Notes: generated by a model not told the origin, from the sequence alone. A DNA stretch of 48,353 bases from Prosthecobacter sp. (GCF_029946185.1 NZ_JAQSEA010000123.1:1-48353), one strand, 5' to 3'. Positions 40,604-48,353 are shown, counted from the stretch's first letter. Made by a program: numbers and translations.

Positions 40604-40796
40604 CGTTCGTGATGGACTTGCCGCCCTGCACCAGCGGAAAACGGATCATGCTGGCACCTTGCCCAGCCACCGCGCACAGTGGCGAATTTGTTCGAACCAA
40701 TGCCAGCGCATCCCTCACCAACCGTTCCAGTCGGGAAGCAGTGACGGCATCAAGTTGCTGAAGGGTTTGATCGACTTCGAGGGCAAGACCACTCAT
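40575..40796 (-). CDS. VapB-like antitoxin paired with broken VapC
   Basis: The 73-residue protein (start ATG at 40796, MSGLALEVDQTLQQLDAVTA) has a helical N-terminal half and a C-terminal RFPLVQGGKSITNDDVARLE region typical of the toxin-wrapping tail in VapB-type antitoxins. It appears intact. Since its partner has lost the catalytic N-terminus, it may persist as an orphan antitoxin. The family is assigned from pattern and context only. Confidence 0.6.
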   Translation of the reverse strand: MSGLALEVDQTLQQLDAVTASRLERLVRDALALVRTNSPLCAVAGQGASMIRFPLVQGGKSITNDDVARLEDE

Positions 40797-40845
40797 ATGC
40801 AAGAATCATAAGGCGACATCTCGGATCTGCAAATCCCAAGTCCCC

Positions 40846-40927
40846 GGCCGAAATGGCCTTCAGCGTCAAGGTCACCCCCACTTCGCCTCGGACTAGATGC
40901 CCGCCCACGCCGGCCTCACCACCGCAG
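40846..40927 (+). repeat. purL: degraded partial duplicate of purL
   Basis: This 82-base stretch copies purL 39914-39996. The first 20 bases (GGCCGAAATGGCCTTCAGCG) and the last ~32 are identical, while about 30 in the middle have diverged. It lies out of any gene, ending where an A-run and an inverted-repeat element begin. The duplicate arose from purL about 930 bases upstream and is non-functional. Confidence 0.85.
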
Positions 40928-40930
40928 GAA

Positions 40931-41213
40931 AAAAAAGATGCCGGGCGTCACTTAAGCAAGTACCCACATAATGCTTATTTACAATGGATTGAATCAGTCG
41001 GCTGGTAGCGCGTGACCAGCGTAGGGCGGCAGCGAATTCGCGGAGGGAATCTGGCAGCCGCCTGCGGGCAGCGCTGGTAGGTGGCAGGCCTGGGAGGATC
41101 GGGGAAGGGTCACCACCTTGCACGCGCCAACAAGAACAGATGAGAACCCTTCTAACCATTTGCTGGTCAATGTTTTAAACGGATCTCCTCACAAAATGCC
41201 CGGCATCTTTTTT
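40931..41213. mobile_element. small element bounded by 16-base inverted repeats
   Basis: AAAAAAGATGCCGGGC at 40931-40946 is exactly complementary to GCCCGGCATCTTTTTT at 41198-41213. About 250 bases lie between, with GC-rich, repeat-like sequence and no credible gene. The right end is followed by a second exact copy of GGCATCTTTTTTAC (tandem 14-base repeat, 41202-41229). No clear target-site duplication was found, so a MITE-like element is a hypothesis. It sits between a broken and an intact VapBC pair and next to the purL duplicate. Confidence 0.5.
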
Positions 41214-41270
41214 ACGGCATCTTTTTTACGCCGTCAGATGCAACGCATCACTCGTGCGGATAAAACTCAG

Positions 41271-41672
41271 TCAAACTGTCCAATCTTCGATCTTGATACC
41301 GTCCACGCGGCTGAACTCACCTTTGTTGTTTGTCACGAGTGTCCAGTCGTGTTGGAGCGCGATTGCGGCGATCTGCATGTCATGGGGTCCGATGACCTTT
41401 CCCTGGGTTTCCAGTTCCTTCCGCAGACGTCCGGCGATGGCGGCGGATTCGTCGTCGAAAGGCACGGAAGCATGACGGCTGAAAATCGTCTCCAATTTGG
41501 CAAGACGGGCAGCTTTGTCCTCATATCCCTCAGCGCCGTGGTATAATTCTTCTTTAACCACAGAACACAGCCAGACCTCCTCTGGCGGCACCTCACGCAG
41601 TTTTTCTTGCAAAGCCTGGCAGCGACCTTTCAAGAGTACGATCCAGTGGTTGGTATCGAGAAGCCAAGGCAT
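41271..41672 (-). CDS. vapC: VapC-type PIN-domain ribonuclease toxin
   Basis: The 133-residue protein has the complete PIN pattern: MPWLLDTNHWIVLLK (first catalytic Asp at residue 6), VVKEELYHGAE, PHDMQIAAIAL and LVTNNKGEFSRVDGIKIEDW. VapC toxins are endoribonucleases held inactive by the cognate antitoxin. The ATG at 41672 overlaps the antitoxin stop (TAATG); a GTG two codons earlier is less likely. It appears intact, in contrast to the broken VapC upstream at 40.3 kb. Confidence 0.93.
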   Translation of the reverse strand: MPWLLDTNHWIVLLKGRCQALQEKLREVPPEEVWLCSVVKEELYHGAEGYEDKAARLAKLETIFSRHASVPFDDESAAIAGRLRKELETQGKVIGPHDMQIAAIALQHDWTLVTNNKGEFSRVDGIKIEDWTV

Positions 41673-41893
41673 TACCACGTCTCCCTTGTTTCATAAGGCA
41701 GCTCCACAGGCTCATTCCATTCGGCACCTTCAAGCGAGCCGTAAAGATGCTTCCAGTATGATTCAAAGTGGTCTTTAACCGGTTGCACCTCGTTCTTCCG
41801 TGGCATCAAAGAACGCAGTTGAGTCAAAATTTCCTGCGCCACGCTTTCAGGCGCACGGGCAATTTCCTCGATGAGCAAAGTTCGAGCAGACAT
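41672..41893 (-). CDS. antitoxin of VapC pair (VapB/DUF2281-like)
   Basis: The 73-residue protein starts MSARTLLIEEIARAPESVAQ and continues EILTQLRSLMPR, a helical N-terminus typical of short DUF2281-like antitoxins. It ends with an aromatic/acidic tail (HFESYWKHLYGSLEGAEWNE, then PVELPYETRETW) that could wrap the toxin. It is translationally coupled to vapC. Longer upstream frames reach into the spacer before the hydrolase and are not family-like. Confidence 0.8.
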   Translation of the reverse strand: MSARTLLIEEIARAPESVAQEILTQLRSLMPRKNEVQPVKDHFESYWKHLYGSLEGAEWNEPVELPYETRETW

Positions 41894-42040
41894 GGGTCGA
41901 TTATCCCCGGAAAAGGCAGGCAGGTCAAGGCAGGCTTGCCAATCTGGCTGTGCTACACACCGCGATTGATCCGCACCAACCGCCCCTTTCCTAAGGTGAA
42001 ATTTGGGAAAAGCATCTGCCCCACGCACAATATCCACCGC

Positions 42041-43207
42041 ATGTCCTCACCCAGCGCCCTCCTAAAAGCCCTCGCGCTCCTGCAAGCGCTGTTCCTGCTG
42101 CCTGCGAGCCTCTTCGTATTGTGCTGCGCGGTCACATGGCAGGGCATGCTGCTAAGCACCTCGGGCCTTCTGCTCGCGATCTCTCCACTGCTCTTCTGGA
42201 TCGGTGACGAACGTGGCTCAGTGCTCCAGATGCGTTTGGGAAAACTGCTGCTCGGCATGGCCTGCGCAGGAGCCGCCCTCGTCCTCTGGCAAACACCGGA
42301 TGCACACACACCGGGGACGGCCAAGATTCACTCACGCTTTTCAGACGGTGGCTGGCGCTATGACCGCTTTTCGATGGGCTCCGTGCTGCCGGAGATTGAT
42401 CAGATTCACCTCGGCTATGCCGTGGCATCCGCGTTCGATCCCTTCTTCAATCAGAAGCAGCGGCGTGATCTGTCTGCAATGACCGACACGATATATGCCG
42501 AAATCAGCACCGACCTAGACTTCACCGCCGTCGGCTCGGCGCTGCCCACCATCTACCATGAGATCCGCTTTGGGGACTTCCGTGACGGGCATTACTTCCA
42601 TTACATCCCAGCCAAGGTGGACCGAGGCAAGCCCACACCTGCCCTCGTCTTTCTCCATGGCAGCGGCGGCAACTTCAAAGCGTACATCTGGCTGCTGTCA
42701 AAGCTGGCCGATGAGCTCGGCATCACCATCATTGCCCCCACGTTTGGCATGGGAAATTGGGAGAAGAAGGGCGGCTACGAGGCCATCACTCGGGCCATTG
42801 CCGATGCGGGGAAACACGCGGCGATTGACCCGGATCAGATCCACCTCATGGGCCTCTCCAATGGCGGCAAAGGACTCTGCCTCGCCGAATCATCCTCCGG
42901 GCCGAAGTTCCGCTCGCTCATCTTCCTTTCTGCCGTGCTGCATGGCCGCATCAAGCCGGCGGAACTCGCCACACGTTTGCAGCCGCGCCGCGTCCTCATT
43001 CTCTCCGGCGGCAGCGATGACCGCGTGCCTTGGAAGTATGTCTCCGGGTATGCGGAAAAGCTGAAGTCGGGCGGGCTGGACGTCACCGCCCACCGCTTTG
43101 ACGGCGAAGATCATTTCCTGTTTTTCCGCCAGAGCGATGAGGTGTTGAAACTCGTTGCAGGCTGGATTGCTGCCAGCCCGGCGGCACGCATGCCGCCACC
43201 GCATTGA
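42041..43207 (+). CDS. membrane-anchored alpha/beta hydrolase
   Basis: The 388-residue protein has about three N-terminal membrane helices (ALLKALALLQALFLLPASLF; LLLAISPLLFWIG; LGKLLLGMACAGAALVLW) and a C-terminal alpha/beta hydrolase domain. The oxyanion region VFLHGSGGNFKAY, nucleophile motif GLSNGGKG (Ser273), acid Asp326 (SDDRVP) and His358 (DGEDHFLFF) form a complete triad. It resembles the phospholipase/carboxylesterase or dienelactone hydrolase families; the substrate is unknown. The ATG at 42041 was chosen because upstream sequence in frame overlaps the antitoxin region. It is convergent with the TMTC-like gene, 12 bases away. Confidence 0.85.
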   Translation: MSSPSALLKALALLQALFLLPASLFVLCCAVTWQGMLLSTSGLLLAISPLLFWIGDERGSVLQMRLGKLLLGMACAGAALVLWQTPDAHTPGTAKIHSRFSDGGWRYDRFSMGSVLPEIDQIHLGYAVASAFDPFFNQKQRRDLSAMTDTIYAEISTDLDFTAVGSALPTIYHEIRFGDFRDGHYFHYIPAKVDRGKPTPALVFLHGSGGNFKAYIWLLSKLADELGITIIAPTFGMGNWEKKGGYEAITRAIADAGKHAAIDPDQIHLMGLSNGGKGLCLAESSSGPKFRSLIFLSAVLHGRIKPAELATRLQPRRVLILSGGSDDRVPWKYVSGYAEKLKSGGLDVTAHRFDGEDHFLFFRQSDEVLKLVAGWIAASPAARMPPPH

Positions 43208-43219
43208 ATTTCCACGGCC

Positions 43220-45202
43220 TCAGCGCGGTCTGCGCTTCTCGGCCATGGCGACTTCAGCTGCCTGAATGAGCTTCTGGAGCTGGACGTCATCCGGCTGAAT
43301 GCGTGCAGCGGCTTGATAATGGTCCAGCGCCCGATGCGGCAGACCGGTTTGAAAGTACACCAGCCCCAGTGCTTTATGCGTCTGTGGATCTTCCGGGATG
43401 GAGGTGAGGATGTCCCGGAAAATGGAAACGGCTTCATCGTACCTGCCCACTCCTGCGAGACTGAGGCCCAAGGTGAAGGCCACCGGCGGCTTGGTGGTTG
43501 CAGTTTTGTCGATATTGATGAGCTGCAGCGTGATGTCGAGCGCCTCCTTGGGGCGGTTGAGCCTGAGCAGCGAATTGGAAAGATTGAGCAGACCGTTTTG
43601 AAAGCGCGGTTCCACTTTGAGCGCCTCGCGGAAGCAGTGCACCGCCTGCTCGTTCTTCCCGGCGTCGGAATAGGCCGCGCCCAAATTTCCCCAGGTGCGG
43701 TATTTGCCCGGACTTTTGGCAACCGTGTCCTCCCACAGGCTTTCACGCGTCCGCCAGACATTGTTGCGAATGCAGGTCTTCCAGGAAAGCGCCCCCACAC
43801 ACAAGAGCGTGAGCACAGGAATCCCCACCCGCAGCATCTTGCCACGCAGGCCGCTGCTGCTGATCCGCACCCAGTCCAGCAGGCATGCCACCAGAATAAA
43901 AATTCCGATCGATGGCAGGTAGGAGCGGTGCTCCGCCACCAAGTCCGGCAGCGGCGTCAGCCCCGACGACACGGAGATGGTGATGAAGAACCAGCACACG
44001 CAGGCAAAGCCCAAAACAAAGCGCACATCCCCCTTGAACCGGCGGAACAAGCCCCATGCTGTCAGCACGATGCCGCTCAGCACCGCCAGTGCCAGCAGCA
44101 CCGGCCCCTGCAGAAGAGAACTATAGAGCGGCCATTCAGGATCGAGATTCATCCCCTTGGGCCAGAACATCTGCCTCAGGTAGTGGGTCATCACCGTCAG
44201 TTCGGTCACGAAGTACTGCCAGTGAGTCAGCGGCGCATCGCGTGAGTTGACGATGTTCATGGCGGCATTGAAGTCAAACCCGCCATTCTGCGCTGCCGCC
44301 GTCATAAACACCAGCACCGGAATGAGTGGCATGAGCAACAGCAGCGGAAGCGCCCTGATGACAGCCGTCCGCAGACGTGAGCCGATCACCAGCCAGTCCA
44401 GCAGCACCGCCACCAAGGGGATCATGAAGGCATCTTCTTTCGTCTGCATGGCAAGCAGCAGGGCCACCACTGCAACACCACGCAGCAGCCACCTCCCCCA
44501 CGTTGATCGCATAGAGAACGAAGCAAAATACAGACACAAACTTAAGAGTGAAAACAGCACCACCAGTGAGGTGAAGCGCTGAACAATGTAGGTCACGGAT
44601 TCCGTCGCGAGCGGATGAGCCGCAAAAAGCAGAGCCGCTGCAGCGGAGATAAACAACACGGAACTGCGCTGCAGCTTGACTGCCAATGTCGAACGACGGA
44701 GCAGCACAGTCACGAGTGCATAGATCAAGATCGCATTCAACGCGTGAATGGCGACATTGATCAGGCGGTACGAGTAGGGGTTGAATTCATCCAGCTTATA
44801 ATTCAGGCGAAAACTCGCATAGGCGACCGGACGCAGGACGGCATTGACGGCATAATCGGGATCAGACCCCATCCTTAACGGACGAGTCACGAACTCATTG
44901 AAGTCCTTCAGATAGTCAAAGGTGTTGCCACCTCGGAAGAACGGATTGTCTTTCAGATAGGTGTGGTCGTCGAACGCCATGGGAAAATCGGCCGTCCAGA
45001 CATAAAGGCTGGCACACAGCCCCATCAGCAAAGCCACCAGAGCAGCATGCACCCAAAACCATGATGCACGGGAAGGTTTGACGGACTCTGGCAACTGCGG
45101 TGCAAGAGCCTCAGGAGCTGGAGCGTTGAGAACAGAAGGCCTCGTGACGGAGGGCGTGACGTTTTTACCGCTGGGATGCTTGCTGCGTGTGCGTTTTGAC
45201 AT
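43220..45202 (-). CDS. TMTC-like polytopic membrane protein with C-terminal TPR repeats
   Basis: The 660-residue protein starts with a basic/Pro-rich cytoplasmic tail (MSKRTRSKHPSGKNV) and about ten membrane helices. The region FDDHTYLKDNPFFRGGNTFD and RPVAYASFRLNYKLD is typical of TMTC/DUF1736-type GT-C glycosyltransferase-like proteins, whose eukaryotic relatives mannosylate cadherins. About 130 C-terminal residues are TPR repeats (YRTWGNLGAAYSDAGKNEQA and later repeats). Bacterial members may glycosylate or build surface proteins. It lies 120 bases downstream of the response-regulator gene on the same strand, part of a surface-polysaccharide-like group. The start ATG at 45202 avoids an unlikely upstream extension. 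Confidence 0.85.
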   Translation of the reverse strand: MSKRTRSKHPSGKNVTPSVTRPSVLNAPAPEALAPQLPESVKPSRASWFWVHAALVALLMGLCASLYVWTADFPMAFDDHTYLKDNPFFRGGNTFDYLKDFNEFVTRPLRMGSDPDYAVNAVLRPVAYASFRLNYKLDEFNPYSYRLINVAIHALNAILIYALVTVLLRRSTLAVKLQRSSVLFISAAAALLFAAHPLATESVTYIVQRFTSLVVLFSLLSLCLYFASFSMRSTWGRWLLRGVAVVALLLAMQTKEDAFMIPLVAVLLDWLVIGSRLRTAVIRALPLLLLMPLIPVLVFMTAAAQNGGFDFNAAMNIVNSRDAPLTHWQYFVTELTVMTHYLRQMFWPKGMNLDPEWPLYSSLLQGPVLLALAVLSGIVLTAWGLFRRFKGDVRFVLGFACVCWFFITISVSSGLTPLPDLVAEHRSYLPSIGIFILVACLLDWVRISSSGLRGKMLRVGIPVLTLLCVGALSWKTCIRNNVWRTRESLWEDTVAKSPGKYRTWGNLGAAYSDAGKNEQAVHCFREALKVEPRFQNGLLNLSNSLLRLNRPKEALDITLQLINIDKTATTKPPVAFTLGLSLAGVGRYDEAVSIFRDILTSIPEDPQTHKALGLVYFQTGLPHRALDHYQAAARIQPDDVQLQKLIQAAEVAMAEKRRPR

Positions 45203-45322
45203 GGCTTCGGTAAAGGTGAATTTAGAATTCCCGTACTTTGCCCCGAAACGCACCCCTTCATCAAAAGACAAGACCTGTAGCGTCAGACGCCACCACACCT
45301 AAAGCAATCACACAGTCCCAAT

Positions 45323-46006
45323 TCAGGCACCATGGTCACGAACCCATTGCCCCGCACGCAAATACAGTTCAGCGGCACTGCGCAACTGAAGCTTTTCCTT
45401 AATTCGGGCACGGTATGTCTCCACGGTTGATTCCCCCAAATTAAGGGTTTGGGCGATTTCACGCGTACTTTTGCCGCGGCCCAGCATTTGAAACACCTCC
45501 AGTTCGCGGTCAGCAAGGGTTTCCATCCCGGCCAGTTCCGTGTTGCTGCGCTTCTGCGTCATGCGCTCCAGCAGCTTTGCCGTCATCTGCCGACTGGCAT
45601 ACACGTCACCTTTCATGACACAGCGGATCGCCTCGATCACCTCCGTGGAGGCTTCGTTTTTGGTGATGTAGCCTTTGGCCCCCGCACGCAGGGCGCGCTC
45701 GGCATAGAGCTCCTCATCATGCATGGAGAGCACCAGGACATTGATGTCCAGCCCCTGCGCTTTGATGTCTTTCAGCAGTTCCAGCCCGCTGGAGCCATGC
45801 AGGGTGATGTCCACAATGGCAATGTCGGGCTTGGTCTCCAGAATCAACTGCATGGCATCACGAATGTTGTCAGCTTCACCGCAGATGGACATGCCGAGGT
45901 CACGGTCAATGAGCTGTCCTAGGTGTTCCCGGAACATGGGATGATCTTCAACGAGTAGAACCTTGTAACTGTTCGCCGCTTTTAATTCATTTTTCTTCAT
46001 GGTCAT
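45323..46006 (-). CDS. NarL/FixJ-family response regulator
   Basis: The 227-residue regulator has a receiver domain (YKVLLVEDHPMFREHLGQLI) with phospho-acceptor Asp66 in IAIVDITLHG and Lys116 in GYITKNEAS. A LuxR-type helix-turn-helix follows (LADRELEVFQMLGRGKSTRE, then IAQTLNLGESTVETYRARIK). It pairs with the histidine kinase whose gene overlaps its start by about 14-20 bases. A second ATG at 46000 is an alternative start. Target genes are unknown; the neighbouring glycosylation genes are candidates by position. Confidence 0.95.
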   Translation of the reverse strand: MTMKKNELKAANSYKVLLVEDHPMFREHLGQLIDRDLGMSICGEADNIRDAMQLILETKPDIAIVDITLHGSSGLELLKDIKAQGLDINVLVLSMHDEELYAERALRAGAKGYITKNEASTEVIEAIRCVMKGDVYASRQMTAKLLERMTQKRSNTELAGMETLADRELEVFQMLGRGKSTREIAQTLNLGESTVETYRARIKEKLQLRSAAELYLRAGQWVRDHGA

Positions 46007-47123
46007 GGTGATGTTTGAGTTGTTGGAGATCTTTCAAATTCATCCGGCAGCTGACGAGTGTACCACCGTGAGGTCGCGGCTCGATGGTCAGCACGGCGTG
46101 CAGCGCCTGCGCTCGGTAGTGCATCGTGCGCAGCCCCATTCCATCGCCGCGAGTGCTGCGAGGGGTGGGCCGCATGCCTTTGCCATTGTCCTCAACCCGC
46201 AGTTCCAGCATTTCGTCCGCGAGCTTCATTGCGACGTGAATCTCCGTCGCACCGCTGTGCTTGACCGCATTTGCCACGGCTTCCTGAGCGATGCGGTAGA
46301 GATGCATTGATATTTCCGGGGCGTCGAGAGGCACATCCACACAGTCATTGACCACGATGGGGATGCCGGTGAGGCTGCTCATCATTTTCCCCAGATCCTC
46401 CAGTGCCGCCGCCAGTCCACTGCGGTCCACATGCACCGGAAAGATGCCCCGTGCGAGATTGCGCGCCTCCATCACCACCATTCGCAGGGAGCCTTCAATG
46501 AGACTGGCGTCGTGAGCGGCCTGGATCCCCTGCGCCTGCAGGTCCTCCGCCAGCACGCGTGCGGCACAACCGATCGCTGCCAGCTGCTGGCAGATGCCGT
46601 CATGCAAATCCTGGCCGATGCGCTGCTGCTCATGTTCACTGACACTGACGATGTCTTTTTCGAGCTGCCGCCGCTCTTCCAGCATCTGGATGCGCGCCGC
46701 ATCCGACTCCTGCTTGTTGCGCAGCGCCGTCACGGCAAAGACCACCACACACAGGTACACCAGCCGGTTCGCCAGGGCCCAGGTGTAGCCCAGCTGCGTC
46801 TCATAAGGGGTCGTGCTCATGTTCGCCAGCCACCAGACCACGCCTGACAGCACCGCGATGAACAGTCCCGCCCGGTTTTCCGCCCACCACACCGCCAGAA
46901 AAATCGGTACGCCGTAAAAGACAAACCACGTCACCTCAAAGCCGGTGATGTAGTCCAGCCAGCCGATGCCCAGCGTGCAAAGCATCATCACCCCAAGCGT
47001 GACCCACACGGACTGGCTGCGCATGGCATTCGTCGCCCTCGCCCACAAGCGCGACAGCCCTGTCTCCATTCCCAGCTCGTAAGGATCTGTAATCGCGCTG
47101 GTTTTCACGGCGTCGTTTTCCAT
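45987..47123 (-). CDS. NarL-type sensor histidine kinase with four membrane helices
   Basis: The 378-residue kinase has about four membrane helices between residues 38 and 135 (VTLGVMMLCTLGIGWLDYI; FVFYGVPIFLAVWW; LFIAVLSGVVWWLA; LVYLCVVVFAVTAL) with hardly any periplasmic loop. A HisKA_3 dimerisation segment follows with His174 in RIGQDLHDGICQQL, and an ATPase domain with EDNGKGM and GMGLRTM motifs. A membrane-embedded signal, such as redox state or a membrane component, is plausible from this topology. It overlaps the ketoisomerase gene by 19 bases and the regulator by up to 20, so the four minus-strand genes form one operon. Confidence 0.94.
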   Translation of the reverse strand: MENDAVKTSAITDPYELGMETGLSRLWARATNAMRSQSVWVTLGVMMLCTLGIGWLDYITGFEVTWFVFYGVPIFLAVWWAENRAGLFIAVLSGVVWWLANMSTTPYETQLGYTWALANRLVYLCVVVFAVTALRNKQESDAARIQMLEERRQLEKDIVSVSEHEQQRIGQDLHDGICQQLAAIGCAARVLAEDLQAQGIQAAHDASLIEGSLRMVVMEARNLARGIFPVHVDRSGLAAALEDLGKMMSSLTGIPIVVNDCVDVPLDAPEISMHLYRIAQEAVANAVKHSGATEIHVAMKLADEMLELRVEDNGKGMRPTPRSTRGDGMGLRTMHYRAQALHAVLTIEPRPHGGTLVSCRMNLKDLQQLKHHHDHEEK

Positions 47124-47557
47124 CCTTTCACCATACCTGTAAACTCATTGTAATCACGTATATAGTCCTCCGCCTCATACGGGCGCGAGGCCAGCACCAT
47201 CAGCACCGAATCCGTTGAATGCAGATGCTCCTCCGCCCAGACCATGGAAGGAACCAGCACTCCAAAGGTGGGGCGGTTCAGGCAGAACTCCTCGCGGTTC
47301 TCCCCGTCATCCACACGCACGTGGCACTCGCCATGCACGCAGACAAGGAACTGCTCGCACAGGCGGTGCGCATGCTCGCCGCGTGTGCTCATCGAAGGGA
47401 TGCCGTAGGTCAGAAAAATGCGCTGCGCGACAAAAGGCAGGTCCTCGGTAAATTCCAGCGCCGTGAGATTGCCACGCACAGGGTCCACCACATGGCGCAT
47501 CTCAAACAGCCGCACGCCGCGCACAGAGCAGGTTTTAATGGTGGTTTCGTGGATCAT
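47105..47557 (-). CDS. FdtA/QdtA-type sugar 3,4-ketoisomerase (cupin)
   Basis: The 150-residue cupin has the FdtA/WxcM-like pattern: GNLTALEFTEDLPFVAQRIF then YGIPSMSTRGEHAHRLCEQF, with LVCVHGECHVRVDDG and PSMVWAEEHLHSTDSVLMVL. These enzymes convert dTDP-4-keto-6-deoxyglucose to the 3-keto sugar in making dTDP-Fuc3NAc or Qui3NAc-type residues of surface glycans. The aminotransferase and acyltransferase that would follow are not in the window. It overlaps the GT2 gene by four bases and the kinase gene by 19. The fold is secure, and the exact product is not known. Confidence 0.85.
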   Translation of the reverse strand: MIHETTIKTCSVRGVRLFEMRHVVDPVRGNLTALEFTEDLPFVAQRIFLTYGIPSMSTRGEHAHRLCEQFLVCVHGECHVRVDDGENREEFCLNRPTFGVLVPSMVWAEEHLHSTDSVLMVLASRPYEAEDYIRDYNEFTGMVKGWKTTP

Positions 47558-48353
47558 TCTGGCAGTGGTTTCATATGGGTTGTCAAAGTTCTCACCAGGG
47601 TCTGCGGCTTGCCGGAAACGGTCAGAAACGCACGCCCCACATATTCACCGATGAGGCCCAGCATCAGCAGCTGTGCCCCGCTGAACACGGCCAGCGCACC
47701 CATCAGCGAACCCCAGCCAAGCTGGCGCTGCCCCACGAAGACGGTTTCAAGCACTACTTCCGCCAGAATCAACGCCCCCAGGACGCAAAGCAGCACGCCC
47801 AGCACACTCGCGATGCGCAGCGGCATCACGCTGAAATCAAACAGCAGGCTCAGCGCCAGCCGGATCAGCTTGCGCAACGTGTAGCCACTCTGCCCCCCCT
47901 GACGCTCGACATGCGACACCTCCAGCGTGGCGATGCGGTTGGTGGCACCGAGGATCAAACCGTCCACGTAAGGATAGGGACCGCGATACACCACAATCCG
48001 CGCCACCAGCTCACGGCGCAGCGCCCGAAAGCTTGAGAGGTAAAGATCCTGCGGCTTGCCGAGCAGAAAAGTAGCGCAGCAGTTCGCCAGCCAGCTGGCC
48101 GCATTGCGCGCCCAGTGGTGTTTCTTTTCCGCATAGCGCGAATAGACCACCTCGGCACCCGACTCGCGCAGGTGACGCAGCAGTTTGACCGCTTCACCGG
48201 GGGGATTTTGCAGGTCATCATCCAGGTTCACCACGAATTCGCCTCGTGCATGGCGGTAGCCTTCCAGCACGGCGGCATGTTCGCCAAAATTGCGCGCCAG
48301 CTCCACCACGGTTACGGGCGCGGGAAAATCCGCCACCGCACGCCGGGCCGCAG
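47554..48353 (-). CDS. GT2 family glycosyltransferase (ArnC/GtrB-like), 5' end outside window
   Basis: The frame is open to the window edge, so the N-terminal start is missing; about 266 residues are visible. The GT2 core shows VELARNFGEHAAVLEGYRHA and the DxD metal motif in FVVNLDDDLQNPP, then the acceptor region (HVERQGGQSGYTLRKLIRLA). Two C-terminal membrane helices follow (VLGVLLCVLGALILAEVVLE; LAVFSGAQLLMLGLIGEYVG). This is the DPM1/GtrB/ArnC plan that makes undecaprenyl-phosphate sugars. The neighbouring ketoisomerase gene suggests a role in surface glycan modification. The GTG at 48336 is an internal valine, not the start. Confidence 0.93.
   Translation of the reverse strand, partial: AARRAVADFPAPVTVVELARNFGEHAAVLEGYRHARGEFVVNLDDDLQNPPGEAVKLLRHLRESGAEVVYSRYAEKKHHWARNAASWLANCCATFLLGKPQDLYLSSFRALRRELVARIVVYRGPYPYVDGLILGATNRIATLEVSHVERQGGQSGYTLRKLIRLALSLLFDFSVMPLRIASVLGVLLCVLGALILAEVVLETVFVGQRQLGWGSLMGALAVFSGAQLLMLGLIGEYVGRAFLTVSGKPQTLVRTLTTHMKPLPE

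Noticed and set aside
40893-41159. 88-codon minus frame spanning the inverted-repeat element
   Set aside because: It crosses the purL duplicate and the element end, so it is not a plausible gene.
1-48353. CRISPR array or prophage
   Set aside because: No regularly spaced direct repeats and no phage structural, integrase or lysis genes were seen.

Overview
The window is about 48 kb of GC-rich bacterial chromosome that most resembles a member of Verrucomicrobiota (Prosthecobacter/Verrucomicrobium-like). This is inferred from family content: a large PSCyt1-DUF1549-DUF1553 protein, a TIGR04073 exosortase-associated protein, a hybrid type II secretion/type IV pilus cluster with poorly conserved PilMNO-like parts, and a MoxR-DUF58-BatA-like operon. 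No rRNA, CRISPR array, prophage or intact insertion sequence was seen. Two tRNA genes are present (Arg-ACG on the minus strand, Thr-CGT on the plus strand).

Layout. 1-3.7 kb: 3' part of a DUF1549/DUF1553 gene, convergent with hemB. 3.9-5.0 kb: an Rrf2 regulator and a broken GH16 glycosidase gene. 5.1-8.7 kb: a four-gene operon (COG0523/CobW-type GTPase, FAD oxidoreductase, unknown 202-residue protein, Fur/Zur-type repressor). It is preceded by two copies of the inverted repeat TGCAA-N5-TTGCA, and a related repeat lies over the stop codon of the repressor gene. It reads as a self-regulated zinc-scarcity operon. 9.1-19.6 kb: an eleven-gene secretion/pseudopilus operon (three prepilins, GspL/PilM-N-like, PilO-like, PilT-like ATPase, GspE/PilB ATPase, GspF/PilC, small periplasmic protein, secretin), with genes mostly overlapping or a few bases apart. 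19.6-20.1 kb: a relic of another COG0523 gene. 20.1-22.5 kb: tRNA-Arg, gatA, gatC and a TIGR04073 gene on the minus strand. 23.2-26.2 kb: tRNA-Thr, a membrane-anchored unknown, a PHP phosphatase with a histone-H1-like tail, and ispF. 26.3-34.3 kb: a MoxR/DUF58/BatA-like/vWA/DUF167 operon interrupted by a Uma2 nuclease gene and by a DUF433-DUF5615 toxin-antitoxin pair whose toxin is truncated. 34.3-36.6 kb: a small membrane-protein gene split at a run of seven C/G, a LURP-one/scramblase-like gene and a UPF0261 (Tm-1-like) gene, all minus. 36.7-37.7 kb: an AbiEii-type nucleotidyltransferase with its small partner. 37.8-40.2 kb: purL. 40.2-41.9 kb: a decayed VapBC pair, a partial duplicate of purL next to an element with 16-bp terminal inverted repeats, and an intact VapBC pair. 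42.0-48.4 kb: an alpha/beta hydrolase, then on the minus strand a group running from a GT2 glycosyltransferase through an FdtA-like ketoisomerase, a histidine kinase and a NarL-type regulator to a TMTC-like TPR membrane protein.

Most housekeeping genes (hemB, gatCA, ispF, purL) are complete and ordinary. The accessory stretches (4.4-5.0, 19.6-20.1, 31.2-31.7 and 40.2-41.3 kb) carry gene relics and truncated toxins, so they look like sites of repeated insertion and decay. The parts most worth following up are the zinc operon with its repeat operators, the hybrid pseudopilus operon, the H1-tailed PHP enzyme, the homopolymer-split membrane gene, and the purL duplicate beside the inverted-repeat element.
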